From Haloferula sp. BvORR071 (GTDB lineage Bacteria > Verrucomicrobiota > Verrucomicrobiia > Verrucomicrobiales > Akkermansiaceae): 64,000 bases of DNA. The number at the start of each line of letters is the position of its first letter. The stretch's first letter is position 1. The notes under the pieces are model-generated. The model did no database searches, was not told the DNA's origin, and saw nothing but the letters and a program-made list of their open reading frames with translations. Shown here piece by piece: positions 55,723 through 64,000 of this stretch. A program made the position numbers and the translations under genes. Location: positions 124,001-188,000 of the forward strand of contig NZ_BATP01000022.1 of assembly GCF_000739615.1 (NCBI RefSeq), given 5' to 3'.

Positions 55723-58700
55723 TTAGTTGCCACTATGGCTGTAAGTGCGGAGGAAGAGCTGGATGTCCTTCACACTGGCGGCGAAGCGGTTCAGGCCTTC
55801 CTGCTCGTTGTTCAGCAAGGTGTAGGCCGGGATCACCAGCTTCCACTGGCCGTTCCAGACGCTGCGGCCGACGAGGCGCGAGTTCGTGAACTCCGCGGGC
55901 ACGCTGCCGTAAAAGAAGGACGGATCATCCACGGCGCGGAAGGCCTGGTGCTTGCGGATGATCCAAGGCTTCTCGCTGAGAGTGCCATTGGCGCTGAAGA
56001 ACTGCGTGGCGTTGAAGTCATTCGCGCCAAGGTTGAAGGGCAGCGGCAGTGCCTGGTCTTCCACCTTCCACGAGCGGAGCTGATTGGTATCGCCCAGCGG
56101 CGGAGCGAGCATGAAGTCGAGGCCGCAAGGAATTAGATAGACATAGGGCGTGGCGGCCAGCGCATTCGGCGAACCGGAGGCGGGAGCCCCGGACTGGGGA
56201 TTACCGGCGGCATAGGCATCCATGCCGATATAGCCCGGCAGCGAGATCCCCGCGTCGTAGATCTTGGTGGCGAAGTTGCTTGGCGTGTAGGCGTGATCCC
56301 CTGCCGCCAGATCCAAGCCGAAGAAGTTCTTCCCGTGCTGGATGGTGGTGCTGAAGGGGATCACGATCCCCGGGACCGGAGTGCCGTCTGGCTTGCGGAT
56401 ATTGCGGCAGTAGGTCGCGACATCCGGATCGGCCAAGAGGTTCGCCGTCATGTGCTGCTCGAGGGTCTGTTGCCAAGCCTCGTCGTCACCGCTTAGCGAT
56501 TGGTCGGTGCGGATGCGGAAGAGCTCACCACGCATCGAGAAGACCGTGCCATTGTGGTCCGGATTATTGATCCCGAGACGGCCCTCCGCGACGGAGAAGT
56601 CGGCATTCAGCTTCGCGATCGACCCAGCCAGACCTGCATCTCCCAGAGAGCTGGTGGTGAGGTGCGGCGTGCCATCGCTGAGATCGCCCAAAGCACGGGA
56701 TGCGACGATGTTCTTGAAGACCGTCTGGCCCTGGGTGGTGCCGAGCAGGCCGGTCTCGTAGTCGTAGCTCTTCGCGGCCAGGTAGCTGTAGCGGCTGGCG
56801 AGATCGAAGAGGCTGCGATACTGCTCCAGCGCCTCATTGCGGAAGAGGCGGAAGGTCACGTCACGGGTGCGATAGCCCTGGATCACCGCGGCGGCACGCT
56901 GGCGGAAGAGCTCGCGGCTGCTGAGCACGCTATTCCCCTTCGCGAGGGTATTGCTGACATTCTGCAGAGCGCGCTGGTGATCGATGGTGAGCTGCATGAG
57001 CTCGTGCGAGTGCGAGGTGTAGTCGCGATAGGCGGCGGCAAACTCGGCGGCGGCCTGCTTCTCCTCACTGGAGAAACCCAGCTTGGTCACGGCCGTTTCC
57101 AGATCCTGCTCGACGGAGAGGATGCCGATGCCAGTGCCACCCGCGGCGGCCTCGCTGGCGATGGAGAGCGCCTTGAGCACCTTGCTGACCACTTCCGCAG
57201 TCGCCTTCGCGGCACCACGTGCGGCCGAGGTGGCGTCAGTCGCCAGACCCACGGAGCGCGGGAAGAACTCAGCCAAGGTGTCGCCGATGTCCTCCGAAGT
57301 CTCGGAGCCAGCATCCAGGCCAGCGGCGGCGGTCTCCAGCGCGAGCTTCACGCTCTCGAGGACGAGGATGGTGTCCTGGGCGGTGCCCATCTCGCTCAGT
57401 TGCTTGTCGTGCATCGACACCAGGTCATCGAAGACGAGGATCGACTGGCGCAGGTTGGCATTCTCCTTCGCGAGATTGGTCTTCGCCTCGGAGAGCGAGA
57501 GCCAGGTCTGCTGAGCATCGAGCAGGGCGTCCTGCAGCTCCCCGGTTTCCGAGCGAGCGCCGAGGCCACCGGACTTCCACACGTCATTGTATTGGACGAA
57601 GGAGGACGGGGATACTGTCACCGTGCGACTGGTAACCGCGGTGCCGCTGTCCAGGCCCTTCACGATGTCGCTGATCCGATTCGAGGAGAAGGCATTGAAC
57701 TCCTTCGCTTCATTGAGGGTGATGCTGATGCTCCGGCTGGTGTCCACCAGGTCATTCGGACGGTCCACGATGTACCAGTGGAAGAGGTCCGGACCTTCGT
57801 AACCCTGCGCGTAGGTCTTACCCGCACCCATGTCGCCCGCATAGGGCGCACCGAAGATGGAGACCAGTTCATCCGTGAAGGCATTCTCCTGCTCGACGAT
57901 GGAGGTGTTGAACTCATCAAGGTCGTTCTCCTGGGTGCGCAATGAACCGGTCATCACGGCCGCCTGGTTGAAGGCACCCGCGGCGTTGTTCAGGGCGGTC
58001 ACCGCACGCTCGGAGACTTGCTCGTAGTGGGAGACACCGTCTTCCAAATCGGCGCGCGAGATATCGAAGGCGATCGCATCCGGGCTCAGGCCGAGCGGAT
58101 TCAGATGCGCGTTGGCGCTATCGATCGAGGTCTGGAAGGTAGCAGCAGAAGCGGGCAACTGGGCGATCTCCGGCACGGTGCCGCGGTCGATCTTCTGGAT
58201 GCCAGTGTGGACACTGTCCTGCACCGGAAGCAGCGAGTTGGCCACCGCCCAATTGAAGAGCGCACCCTGGGTGCCGCGGCTGACCCACTCATCGAGGCCC
58301 TGACGGCGGGTCACGCCGGTCTGCGGGTTCGTGCCCTGCTTGTCGCGGAATTGGTTCCAACCGGAAGCGGAGGAATCCTGATACTGCTTGCGCCAGGTGA
58401 GACCAATGACCTGCTCGGTGGTGCGGGCGAGGTTGCCTGCGGCGGCGGCAAACTTGCGCTCGTCGAAGTAATCCACGGTCACCGGTTGGCCGAGAACGGT
58501 CACCGCCTCCGCACGCGGGGTCCAGGTGAAGTTCGAGTTCGTGAGCAGCTTGTAGTAGCCGCTCAAGGCCGTGAGGTAGTGACCGTAGGCATCACCGTGG
58601 CCCTGCGGGAACATCCGCTGCGCGTCAGCTTCATCGATCACACCATCGGCAGTGCTGCTGCCGACCTTTTCCTTGATGTTGTAGTTGAGCGCGTAGATCG

Positions 58701-61700
58701 CCTCCCCGCCATTGATGCCGCGGGTGTAATTCCAATAGAGGCGGTTGTAGGCAGGCGCGGCGGACACGCCCGGGCTGACGATGTCATCGCGGCCGCGGAG
58801 CAGCGCGATCTCCTCATCCAGCGAACTGGCGACCTGGCCCTCGAAGGAGAAGCGGCTGGTATTCACCGATGCCGCGCCATCCGGACCGTCGACCGAGATG
58901 GTCGGGTTCGCAGCGTCCGCATAGGCCTCATTGCCCAGGAGGGTGTAGAGGTCATTGAGATAGCCGGCGGCGAGGATCAGGGCGTTGTTGGTATCCGGAT
59001 CGTCGGTATTCGCATCGATACTCATCGCCTTCGCGCGATTGAGCAGGGTCTCGTAGATCTCGATCAGGCCGACGTCATTGATGTTCGAGAGCGAGAGGGC
59101 GACATCTCCTTCCCAACGGGTGCCAGCCTGGGTGATCGCGCTGACATCGGTATTCACCGAGTTGCCATAGAGATCCTTGACGCGTTGCTCGAAGGGATTG
59201 ATCGCGGCAAGCACGCGCTTGATCCAGCCCTCGACCAGCATCGGCGGCATCCAACGCGACCAATTGGTCGAGCCAAGCACATTGCCGGAAGAAGCCTTGG
59301 GGCGATAGCGCATGGTGAACCAGCGGTCATTCAGCACGAAGGCCGGGCCACCGAAGGGATTCTCCGGCGAGCCGCCGACGATGGCGATGTTGGTATTCTT
59401 GCCAAGCGGATCGGAGGTGGGCTGCCAGGTGCCACCAGCCGCAACCGCATCGGTCTCGGTCGCCGCTTCCAGACGGAAGTCGAGCGAGCTGGAGACGTTT
59501 TGATCGGCACCGGTGTAAACGGCCACCTCGATGGTATTCGCCCCGGCGGTGAAGTAGCTGGATGGCACCGGGAACTGCTGGGTCAGGCCGGCGGGCGAGA
59601 GGCCGCTGCTGGCATTCGACAGGGTGAAGAGCGACTCCGGCGCGCGGTAGGCGACGGCGGCCGTGCCATTCACATAGAGCACGAAGCCATCCTGCGTGCC
59701 GAGATTCGCGCTGAAGAAGATGTCACCGGGAACGCCGCTGCTGAAGTTGACGCCGGACTCGGACTTGAGAACCACGCCGGGCAGGCCCGCGGTCTTCTCA
59801 TCCACGGTATAGCCGGTGGGGCGGACATTCTGGATCCGCGGCAGCGGCACGGGTGCATTCGCGGCATACTGGACCGCGGAGGGCAGAATGGTGCCGGGAT
59901 CGGAAACCACGCGCCATTGCTCGGTACCATTCGCGGCATTGCCGATCCGCGTGCTGACCGAGGTGGTGTAGATCGCGGGGACGGTGGCGGCACCGGTAGT
60001 CCAGCGCCACTCGAACTCATAGTCCTCCGGCTTGCCGGCGAAGTCGGCACTGTGACGGAGAGAGACCTGCTCATCCAGCGGGTTGCTGGAAGCGACGACC
60101 TTGAGGTCGCCGGTGTAGAGCTGCGGAGCGACCTTGAATACCTTCACCTGCACCGGATCACCCTCCGGCGTGAAAGTGCGCCCATTGCCGAAGACCATGG
60201 TCACGTAGCCGGTGCCCTGACCGGTGGCGGTGATCGCGTAGCTGTCCACCGCAGTCTCCGGGCTGCCGATCACGGCGAGATCATTCTCGCCGACATCCGC
60301 GTTCCTGGCGGCATCCACAATGAAAGTCCCAGCAACAGCCGGGTTCTCCTTGAAGGTCTCGACGCGGGTATTCAGCGCATCGATGGCGGCATCCCACTTC
60401 GACTTGTCCGAATCCGAGTCATTGGCCAGGGCCTTCAGCGCGGCTTCGTCGTCAGCGCTCAGCACGTTGAGATCGAGGTAGTCCTCACCCGCAGCCACAT
60501 CGTGGAAGCTGCCGAGGAAGACCAGGCTGCCCTTCGCGCCACGGAGCGGATCGAGGTAGAAGCGCTGCTGGAGGTGCGGCGGCAGGCCCTGGAAGTAGGT
60601 CTTGCCCTGCTCATCGCTGGTGGCGATCGATGCCGGGATGCCACTTAGGCCGATCGCAGCTGCGTCCATGGCCACCACCTTTTCACGGGTGGGGTCGTGA
60701 AGCGTCACGCTGGTCTTGGTCAGGCCAGTGGCGGCGGCAGCCTTGGCGATCGACTGCTGATAGAGGATGGAGGCACTCGTCTGGCCACGCACCTGCGGCA
60801 GGCCGAACTTCGGCAGCGTGAGGGTCTCACCGACGCGGAGCTCCGGTGCCTGCTGGGGCCAGGCCGGGCGATAGATGATCGGCAGCGGCTCATCGGTCTG
60901 GCCATTGTCGATTGCCGAGAGGTTGAGCGTTTGGCCGCTGCGCGCCGCATTCCGCAGGAAGGGCAGGAGGGTGCCCGCCGCCGGCTGGCTGCCGAGGCCC
61001 GGGATGAAGAAGCTATCCTGCATCACATAGTAGAGCTTCATGGTCAGCGTGGGCGAACCCGTATTGTGGGGGCCACGGTGGATCCAGGTGAAGCCCTTGC
61101 GATCCTGGAAGGTGAAGCCGGTGTAGGCGCTATCGGAAGAGACAGTGCTATTGGTGGGGCTGTCGGCACCGAGGATTTCAAGGTCCTTCGAGCGCAGATT
61201 GACGCCGGTGCCAGTCAGCGGCAGCGGCATGAGCGGCAAGGGATAGGGCTTCACCAGCAGGGTGCCCGCGGTGGAGACGTAGTCGAAGTTGTAGGTCGCG
61301 TTCGAGCGGGACACCTTGTAGGCGTGCATCGCCGGGCGCAGGTCGACCGGATCCTTGTAGGCCACCAGCACACAGGGCTGGGAGCTGTAGTTCACGCCGG
61401 CGGTGACGTTCAGGTCATCGCGTAGGGCATAGGCGCGACCGGCGAGCATCAGGGCGTGTTCTTCGTTCGGATTGTAGCCCGGCAGGCTGGAGTTGTTCTG
61501 ATAGTAGACCGCGCCGGTCGACTCCGCGGGCGGCAGGTCATTGGTGCCGACGCCTTGGGCGATAACGATCTCCGGCGTGGTCGCGGCCGGGAAGGAAACC
61601 GTGTAGCGGCCGATCTTGCCGGGCACGTAGAGGCTCTGGAAATTCCCGCTGGGCGCGGTGACTTTCCTGAACCAGCGCACCGTGAGGGTGTTGTTGCCGG

Positions 61701-63768
61701 GGCGGGCATTCACCGGAATGATCGCACCGAGATTTGCCGCGGCGACGCCGGAGACGACCGGGTTGATATAGCCGGCGGGATAGTAGCCGGTGCCATCGGA
61801 GATGAGGCCGGCGAACTCATGCCCTGCCGGCGGCGCGATCCGCGTGCCGACCGTGGCGCTGGTATTGATCGCCGCGAGGCGATCCGACTGCACGGTGTGG
61901 CTGAGGGTGCCATTGATGGAGGGCACACGCTGTGAAAGGACATAGTGCGTACCATCCACGATTTGTACGATGGTCGCGGTACCGGTGATGCCGGTGCCGC
62001 TGACCACCATGCCGACTTCCAGCCCCGCGGTGGAGGTCACGGTCACGACGGTCGTGTCGGCATCCGGCGGATTGGCGGGCGAGGTGGCGGCCAAGTCCTT
62101 TTGCCGGGCCTCCGCCTGGGTGTAGATGTTCACGTACCAGACTTCATTGCCGCTGCTGAACTTGAGCAGTGAGCGATTGCGCTGGTCCGCGCCGGGGTTC
62201 ACGTAGAAGCGCTGGGTATTGACATCGAGCGCAGCCTCCGCCTGGGCGGGATCATCCTGATAGATGAGCTGCGGCAGGACACCATTCGAGAAGCTGATGC
62301 CGGTCTGCGCGGTGCTGCCACCGGCATCCACCGTGTAGTGGGCGTAATCGGCGAGGTCCGCGGACCAGCGCAGCCAGTAGCGGTCCTGGTGGTGGGGCCA
62401 CTTGATATTGAAGTCGGCAGGCTCCATCCAGTAGAAGACCACCTTGTTGTAGGCCTCGTTCGGGAACCTCGGCGAGTCGTCGTCCGGATCATTGGCGACG
62501 CTGGTCTCGCGCTCCGCGTAGTAGGCGAGGGTCTGGTCCGGGCGCACCGCGGTGCCGTAGTAGCTCGAGCCATTCTGCTGGCTGCTGAGCACCGGCGAGG
62601 CGACCAAGCTGGTATCCCCATTGCCCGGGCGGATCTCCTCACCGAGGCTCACCGCAGGGTAGTCGACCGAGGCGACGCGCTTGATCTCGACGACCTCCGA
62701 GCCGACGAACTCGTAGGTGCCGGTGGAGGAGCGCACATTGCCGAGGTACTCGACCAGCAGGCGGCCTTCCACGTTATAGGCCTGGAGCTGGCCCACGCCG
62801 TTGAACTTGTTGAAGGAAAGCGTTGTCAGGTTCGGCGAGGCGGGCGTGTAGCCGGGTATGGAAACTTCCTCCGGCACGGCCTTCGGCACCTGGTTGTTGT
62901 AAACCGGGCTGACGGTGGTGATGCGGCCATCGGTAATCTGGACCTTCGGACCGTCGAAGTTGCCTTCCGTCCAGAAAATGGTGCGGATAGGGCGCAGAGT
63001 ATTCGAGGAAACGGCGAAGGTCTCATCGCGGATCCCGTAGTTCGCGCCGTCCGGCACGCGGGTCACCCACTTGATCGTCACGCGGCCCGGCTGGTGGGCG
63101 AAGACTTTCTCCGCATGCGGGCTGTAGTAGTAGGAAGTGGCGGGAGTGATCGAGAAGCTGGTGGCGGAGCTGACCGTGGTCGAGGCATTGCCCGCCAGGG
63201 TCACGGTGTTTCCCGTCACGCGGGTGACGGGCTGACCGAGCAGGGTGGCGCCAACTACGAGTTCGGCGGGCACGCTGGCTACGGTGACCGTCGTACTATT
63301 GATCGAGGCGGAGCTTACGCTCACGCTGCCGAGCGGGACCAAGGCGCCGAGTCCGGGAACGATCTCGCCGGGGAATACCGGCTGCGGTCGCCAGTAATTC
63401 GCATCCGCGGCGGTGACGCCGTCCGCCTTCACCAGCGGTGGCGTGATGATGTCGCCGAGCGAGTAGCGCGGCACGCCGGCGGCGAAGGTATTGCCGATCG
63501 ATGCCTTCTGCAGCACGATCGAGTTGTCCGTATTCGAAGGAAAGCGGTCCGCCAGGATGGAATTCGTGGAGATCGGTCCGGCAGCTCCTGACAAGGGTGC
63601 GACCGAGGAAGCCTGGCCGCTGGTCGCGGGCGGATTCGCCACGAAGGGCGGTCCAGCCTGATAGATCGGGTTGAAGGACCCGGCCTTCAACTCGTACTGC
63701 GCCCGCGCCGAGCCCATGGCACAGATCAAGGCACAAAGCCCCGTGAGAAGTATCCGCGTTCGTTTCAT
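55723..63768 (-). CDS. Giant secreted multidomain protein, 2681 residues
   Basis: A signal peptide (RTRILLTGLCALICAMGSARA) is followed by about 1500 residues of beta-rich, Gly/Thr/Asn-rich sequence. Tandem beta modules (VTVASVPAELVVGATLLGQP; VVTVTSTAGLEVGMVVSGTG) and a carbohydrate-binding-like segment near residues 1330-1420 (DIFFSANLGTQDGFVLYVNG) are visible. From about 1650 on the sequence becomes helical, with LAKENANLRQSILVFDDL and a long coiled-coil region, then a globular end. The protein should sit on the surface or be released. It precedes the RCC1/S74 gene and others in one transcription direction, so the group may form one surface structure. No known family covers the whole chain. 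Confidence 0.8.
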   Translation of the reverse strand: MKRTRILLTGLCALICAMGSARAQYELKAGSFNPIYQAGPPFVANPPATSGQASSVAPLSGAAGPISTNSILADRFPSNTDNSIVLQKASIGNTFAAGVPRYSLGDIITPPLVKADGVTAADANYWRPQPVFPGEIVPGLGALVPLGSVSVSSASINSTTVTVASVPAELVVGATLLGQPVTRVTGNTVTLAGNASTTVSSATSFSITPATSYYYSPHAEKVFAHQPGRVTIKWVTRVPDGANYGIRDETFAVSSNTLRPIRTIFWTEGNFDGPKVQITDGRITTVSPVYNNQVPKAVPEEVSIPGYTPASPNLTTLSFNKFNGVGQLQAYNVEGRLLVEYLGNVRSSTGTYEFVGSEVVEIKRVASVDYPAVSLGEEIRPGNGDTSLVASPVLSSQQNGSSYYGTAVRPDQTLAYYAERETSVANDPDDDSPRFPNEAYNKVVFYWMEPADFNIKWPHHQDRYWLRWSADLADYAHYTVDAGGSTAQTGISFSNGVLPQLIYQDDPAQAEAALDVNTQRFYVNPGADQRNRSLLKFSSGNEVWYVNIYTQAEARQKDLAATSPANPPDADTTVVTVTSTAGLEVGMVVSGTGITGTATIVQIVDGTHYVLSQRVPSINGTLSHTVQSDRLAAINTSATVGTRIAPPAGHEFAGLISDGTGYYPAGYINPVVSGVAAANLGAIIPVNARPGNNTLTVRWFRKVTAPSGNFQSLYVPGKIGRYTVSFPAATTPEIVIAQGVGTNDLPPAESTGAVYYQNNSSLPGYNPNEEHALMLAGRAYALRDDLNVTAGVNYSSQPCVLVAYKDPVDLRPAMHAYKVSRSNATYNFDYVSTAGTLLVKPYPLPLMPLPLTGTGVNLRSKDLEILGADSPTNSTVSSDSAYTGFTFQDRKGFTWIHRGPHNTGSPTLTMKLYYVMQDSFFIPGLGSQPAAGTLLPFLRNAARSGQTLNLSAIDNGQTDEPLPIIYRPAWPQQAPELRVGETLTLPKFGLPQVRGQTSASILYQQSIAKAAAATGLTKTSVTLHDPTREKVVAMDAAAIGLSGIPASIATSDEQGKTYFQGLPPHLQQRFYLDPLRGAKGSLVFLGSFHDVAAGEDYLDLNVLSADDEAALKALANDSDSDKSKWDAAIDALNTRVETFKENPAVAGTFIVDAARNADVGENDLAVIGSPETAVDSYAITATGQGTGYVTMVFGNGRTFTPEGDPVQVKVFKVAPQLYTGDLKVVASSNPLDEQVSLRHSADFAGKPEDYEFEWRWTTGAATVPAIYTTSVSTRIGNAANGTEQWRVVSDPGTILPSAVQYAANAPVPLPRIQNVRPTGYTVDEKTAGLPGVVLKSESGVNFSSGVPGDIFFSANLGTQDGFVLYVNGTAAVAYRAPESLFTLSNASSGLSPAGLTQQFPVPSSYFTAGANTIEVAVYTGADQNVSSSLDFRLEAATETDAVAAGGTWQPTSDPLGKNTNIAIVGGSPENPFGGPAFVLNDRWFTMRYRPKASSGNVLGSTNWSRWMPPMLVEGWIKRVLAAINPFEQRVKDLYGNSVNTDVSAITQAGTRWEGDVALSLSNINDVGLIEIYETLLNRAKAMSIDANTDDPDTNNALILAAGYLNDLYTLLGNEAYADAANPTISVDGPDGAASVNTSRFSFEGQVASSLDEEIALLRGRDDIVSPGVSAAPAYNRLYWNYTRGINGGEAIYALNYNIKEKVGSSTADGVIDEADAQRMFPQGHGDAYGHYLTALSGYYKLLTNSNFTWTPRAEAVTVLGQPVTVDYFDERKFAAAAGNLARTTEQVIGLTWRKQYQDSSASGWNQFRDKQGTNPQTGVTRRQGLDEWVSRGTQGALFNWAVANSLLPVQDSVHTGIQKIDRGTVPEIAQLPASAATFQTSIDSANAHLNPLGLSPDAIAFDISRADLEDGVSHYEQVSERAVTALNNAAGAFNQAAVMTGSLRTQENDLDEFNTSIVEQENAFTDELVSIFGAPYAGDMGAGKTYAQGYEGPDLFHWYIVDRPNDLVDTSRSISITLNEAKEFNAFSSNRISDIVKGLDSGTAVTSRTVTVSPSSFVQYNDVWKSGGLGARSETGELQDALLDAQQTWLSLSEAKTNLAKENANLRQSILVFDDLVSMHDKQLSEMGTAQDTILVLESVKLALETAAAGLDAGSETSEDIGDTLAEFFPRSVGLATDATSAARGAAKATAEVVSKVLKALSIASEAAAGGTGIGILSVEQDLETAVTKLGFSSEEKQAAAEFAAAYRDYTSHSHELMQLTIDHQRALQNVSNTLAKGNSVLSSRELFRQRAAAVIQGYRTRDVTFRLFRNEALEQYRSLFDLASRYSYLAAKSYDYETGLLGTTQGQTVFKNIVASRALGDLSDGTPHLTTSSLGDAGLAGSIAKLNADFSVAEGRLGINNPDHNGTVFSMRGELFRIRTDQSLSGDDEAWQQTLEQHMTANLLADPDVATYCRNIRKPDGTPVPGIVIPFSTTIQHGKNFFGLDLAAGDHAYTPSNFATKIYDAGISLPGYIGMDAYAAGNPQSGAPASGSPNALAATPYVYLIPCGLDFMLAPPLGDTNQLRSWKVEDQALPLPFNLGANDFNATQFFSANGTLSEKPWIIRKHQAFRAVDDPSFFYGSVPAEFTNSRLVGRSVWNGQWKLVIPAYTLLNNEQEGLNRFAASVKDIQLFLRTYSHSGN

Positions 63769-63809
63769 GACGGCGGGAGGTAGGTGTTTCAGCCCCGGAC
63801 AAGGGAGGC

Positions 63810-64000
63810 TCAGCGGGGACCAACGGCGATGAAAGAAAGGCCAGCGGTATCGTTGCGGCCCGCGTCCTCGTCATTGGGAAGCTCCACATCGACAGAGGTA
63901 GCGCTGATGCTCGTGATCTTCGCAAAGGTACGTTCGACGCCGACGCCTTGAATCGGATTGAAGGTGAATGAAGGCGTATCGCTGAAAGCCGTGTTGAAAA
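63810..64000 (-). CDS. C-terminal end of a secreted beta-rich protein
   Basis: The frame enters from the right edge and stops at 63810. The last 62 residues (FNTAFSDTPSFTFNPIQGVG, then ERTFAKITSISATSVDVELP and GLSFIAVGPR) resemble the C-terminal beta-sandwich of H-type-lectin-like and tail-associated proteins. It precedes the giant gene by 41 bp on the same strand and is probably part of the same operon. The N-terminal part is outside the window. Confidence 0.6.
   Translation of the reverse strand, partial: FNTAFSDTPSFTFNPIQGVGVERTFAKITSISATSVDVELPNDEDAGRNDTAGLSFIAVGPR

Noticed and set aside
58018-60648. Plus-strand frame of 876 codons
   Set aside because: It is antisense to the giant secreted protein and is rich in Gly, Arg, His and Asp without domains, as expected of a shadow frame in GC-rich DNA.

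Overview
The window comes from a GC-rich (clearly above 60%) bacterium of the Verrucomicrobiota, most like a Luteolibacter/Verrucomicrobiaceae member. This is inferred from family content: an autotransporter-associated beta-strand protein, a GntR/LacI hybrid regulator, DUF5069, a Tat-exported GH109-type oxidoreductase, a PEP-CTERM-like tail, very large secreted proteins, a royal-jelly-type protein and the kdp layout. No rRNA or canonical tRNA gene was found.

Region by region. 1-9.2 kb: surface or secreted proteins, a regulator, small enzymes and a GH109-type oxidoreductase. 9.3-18.1 kb: an RNA-repair island. rtcR (a sigma-54 activator) is divergent from a long operon with a sigma-54 promoter: rsr (Ro60), an array of eight structured RNAs, three small unassigned genes, rtcB and rtcA. 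18.1-18.8 kb: dispersed repeats. 18.8-31.6 kb: a HAD phosphatase, long HPF, an AddB/AddA-like nuclease-helicase pair, a YyaL-like protein, yefM-yoeB, a cysteine desulfurase and a DEDDh exonuclease. 31.6-37.8 kb: cardiolipin synthase, a deacetylase overlapping a CoA-transferase/GNAT fusion, and tag. 37.8-46.6 kb: a complete kdp potassium-uptake cluster with extra small genes. 46.7-51.0 kb: mgtE, a royal-jelly-type protein and glyS. 51-64 kb: a run of secreted and surface genes on the minus strand, including a 2681-residue protein and an RCC1/S74 gene cut by one in-frame stop.

The standout is 12685-14239. Eight consecutive RNAs share one Y-RNA-like plan: a covarying outer stem, an asymmetric internal loop (AUGC on the 5' side, CUUG or UUUG on the 3' side), then a covarying inner stem followed by UACA. 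Six of them carry, beyond that stem, a circularly permuted tRNA body in which the T arm comes first, the acceptor stem is sealed by a short loop, and the D arm comes last. Each imitates a different tRNA (initiator-Met-like, Lys-like, Arg-like and a Leu-like type II with a long variable arm, among others). This matches the design of the known YrlA-type bacterial Y RNAs, but as a multi-member tRNA-mimic repertoire built into an rsr-rtcBA operon. A small unassigned gene sits inside the array, and two paralogous unassigned genes sit between the array and rtcB.
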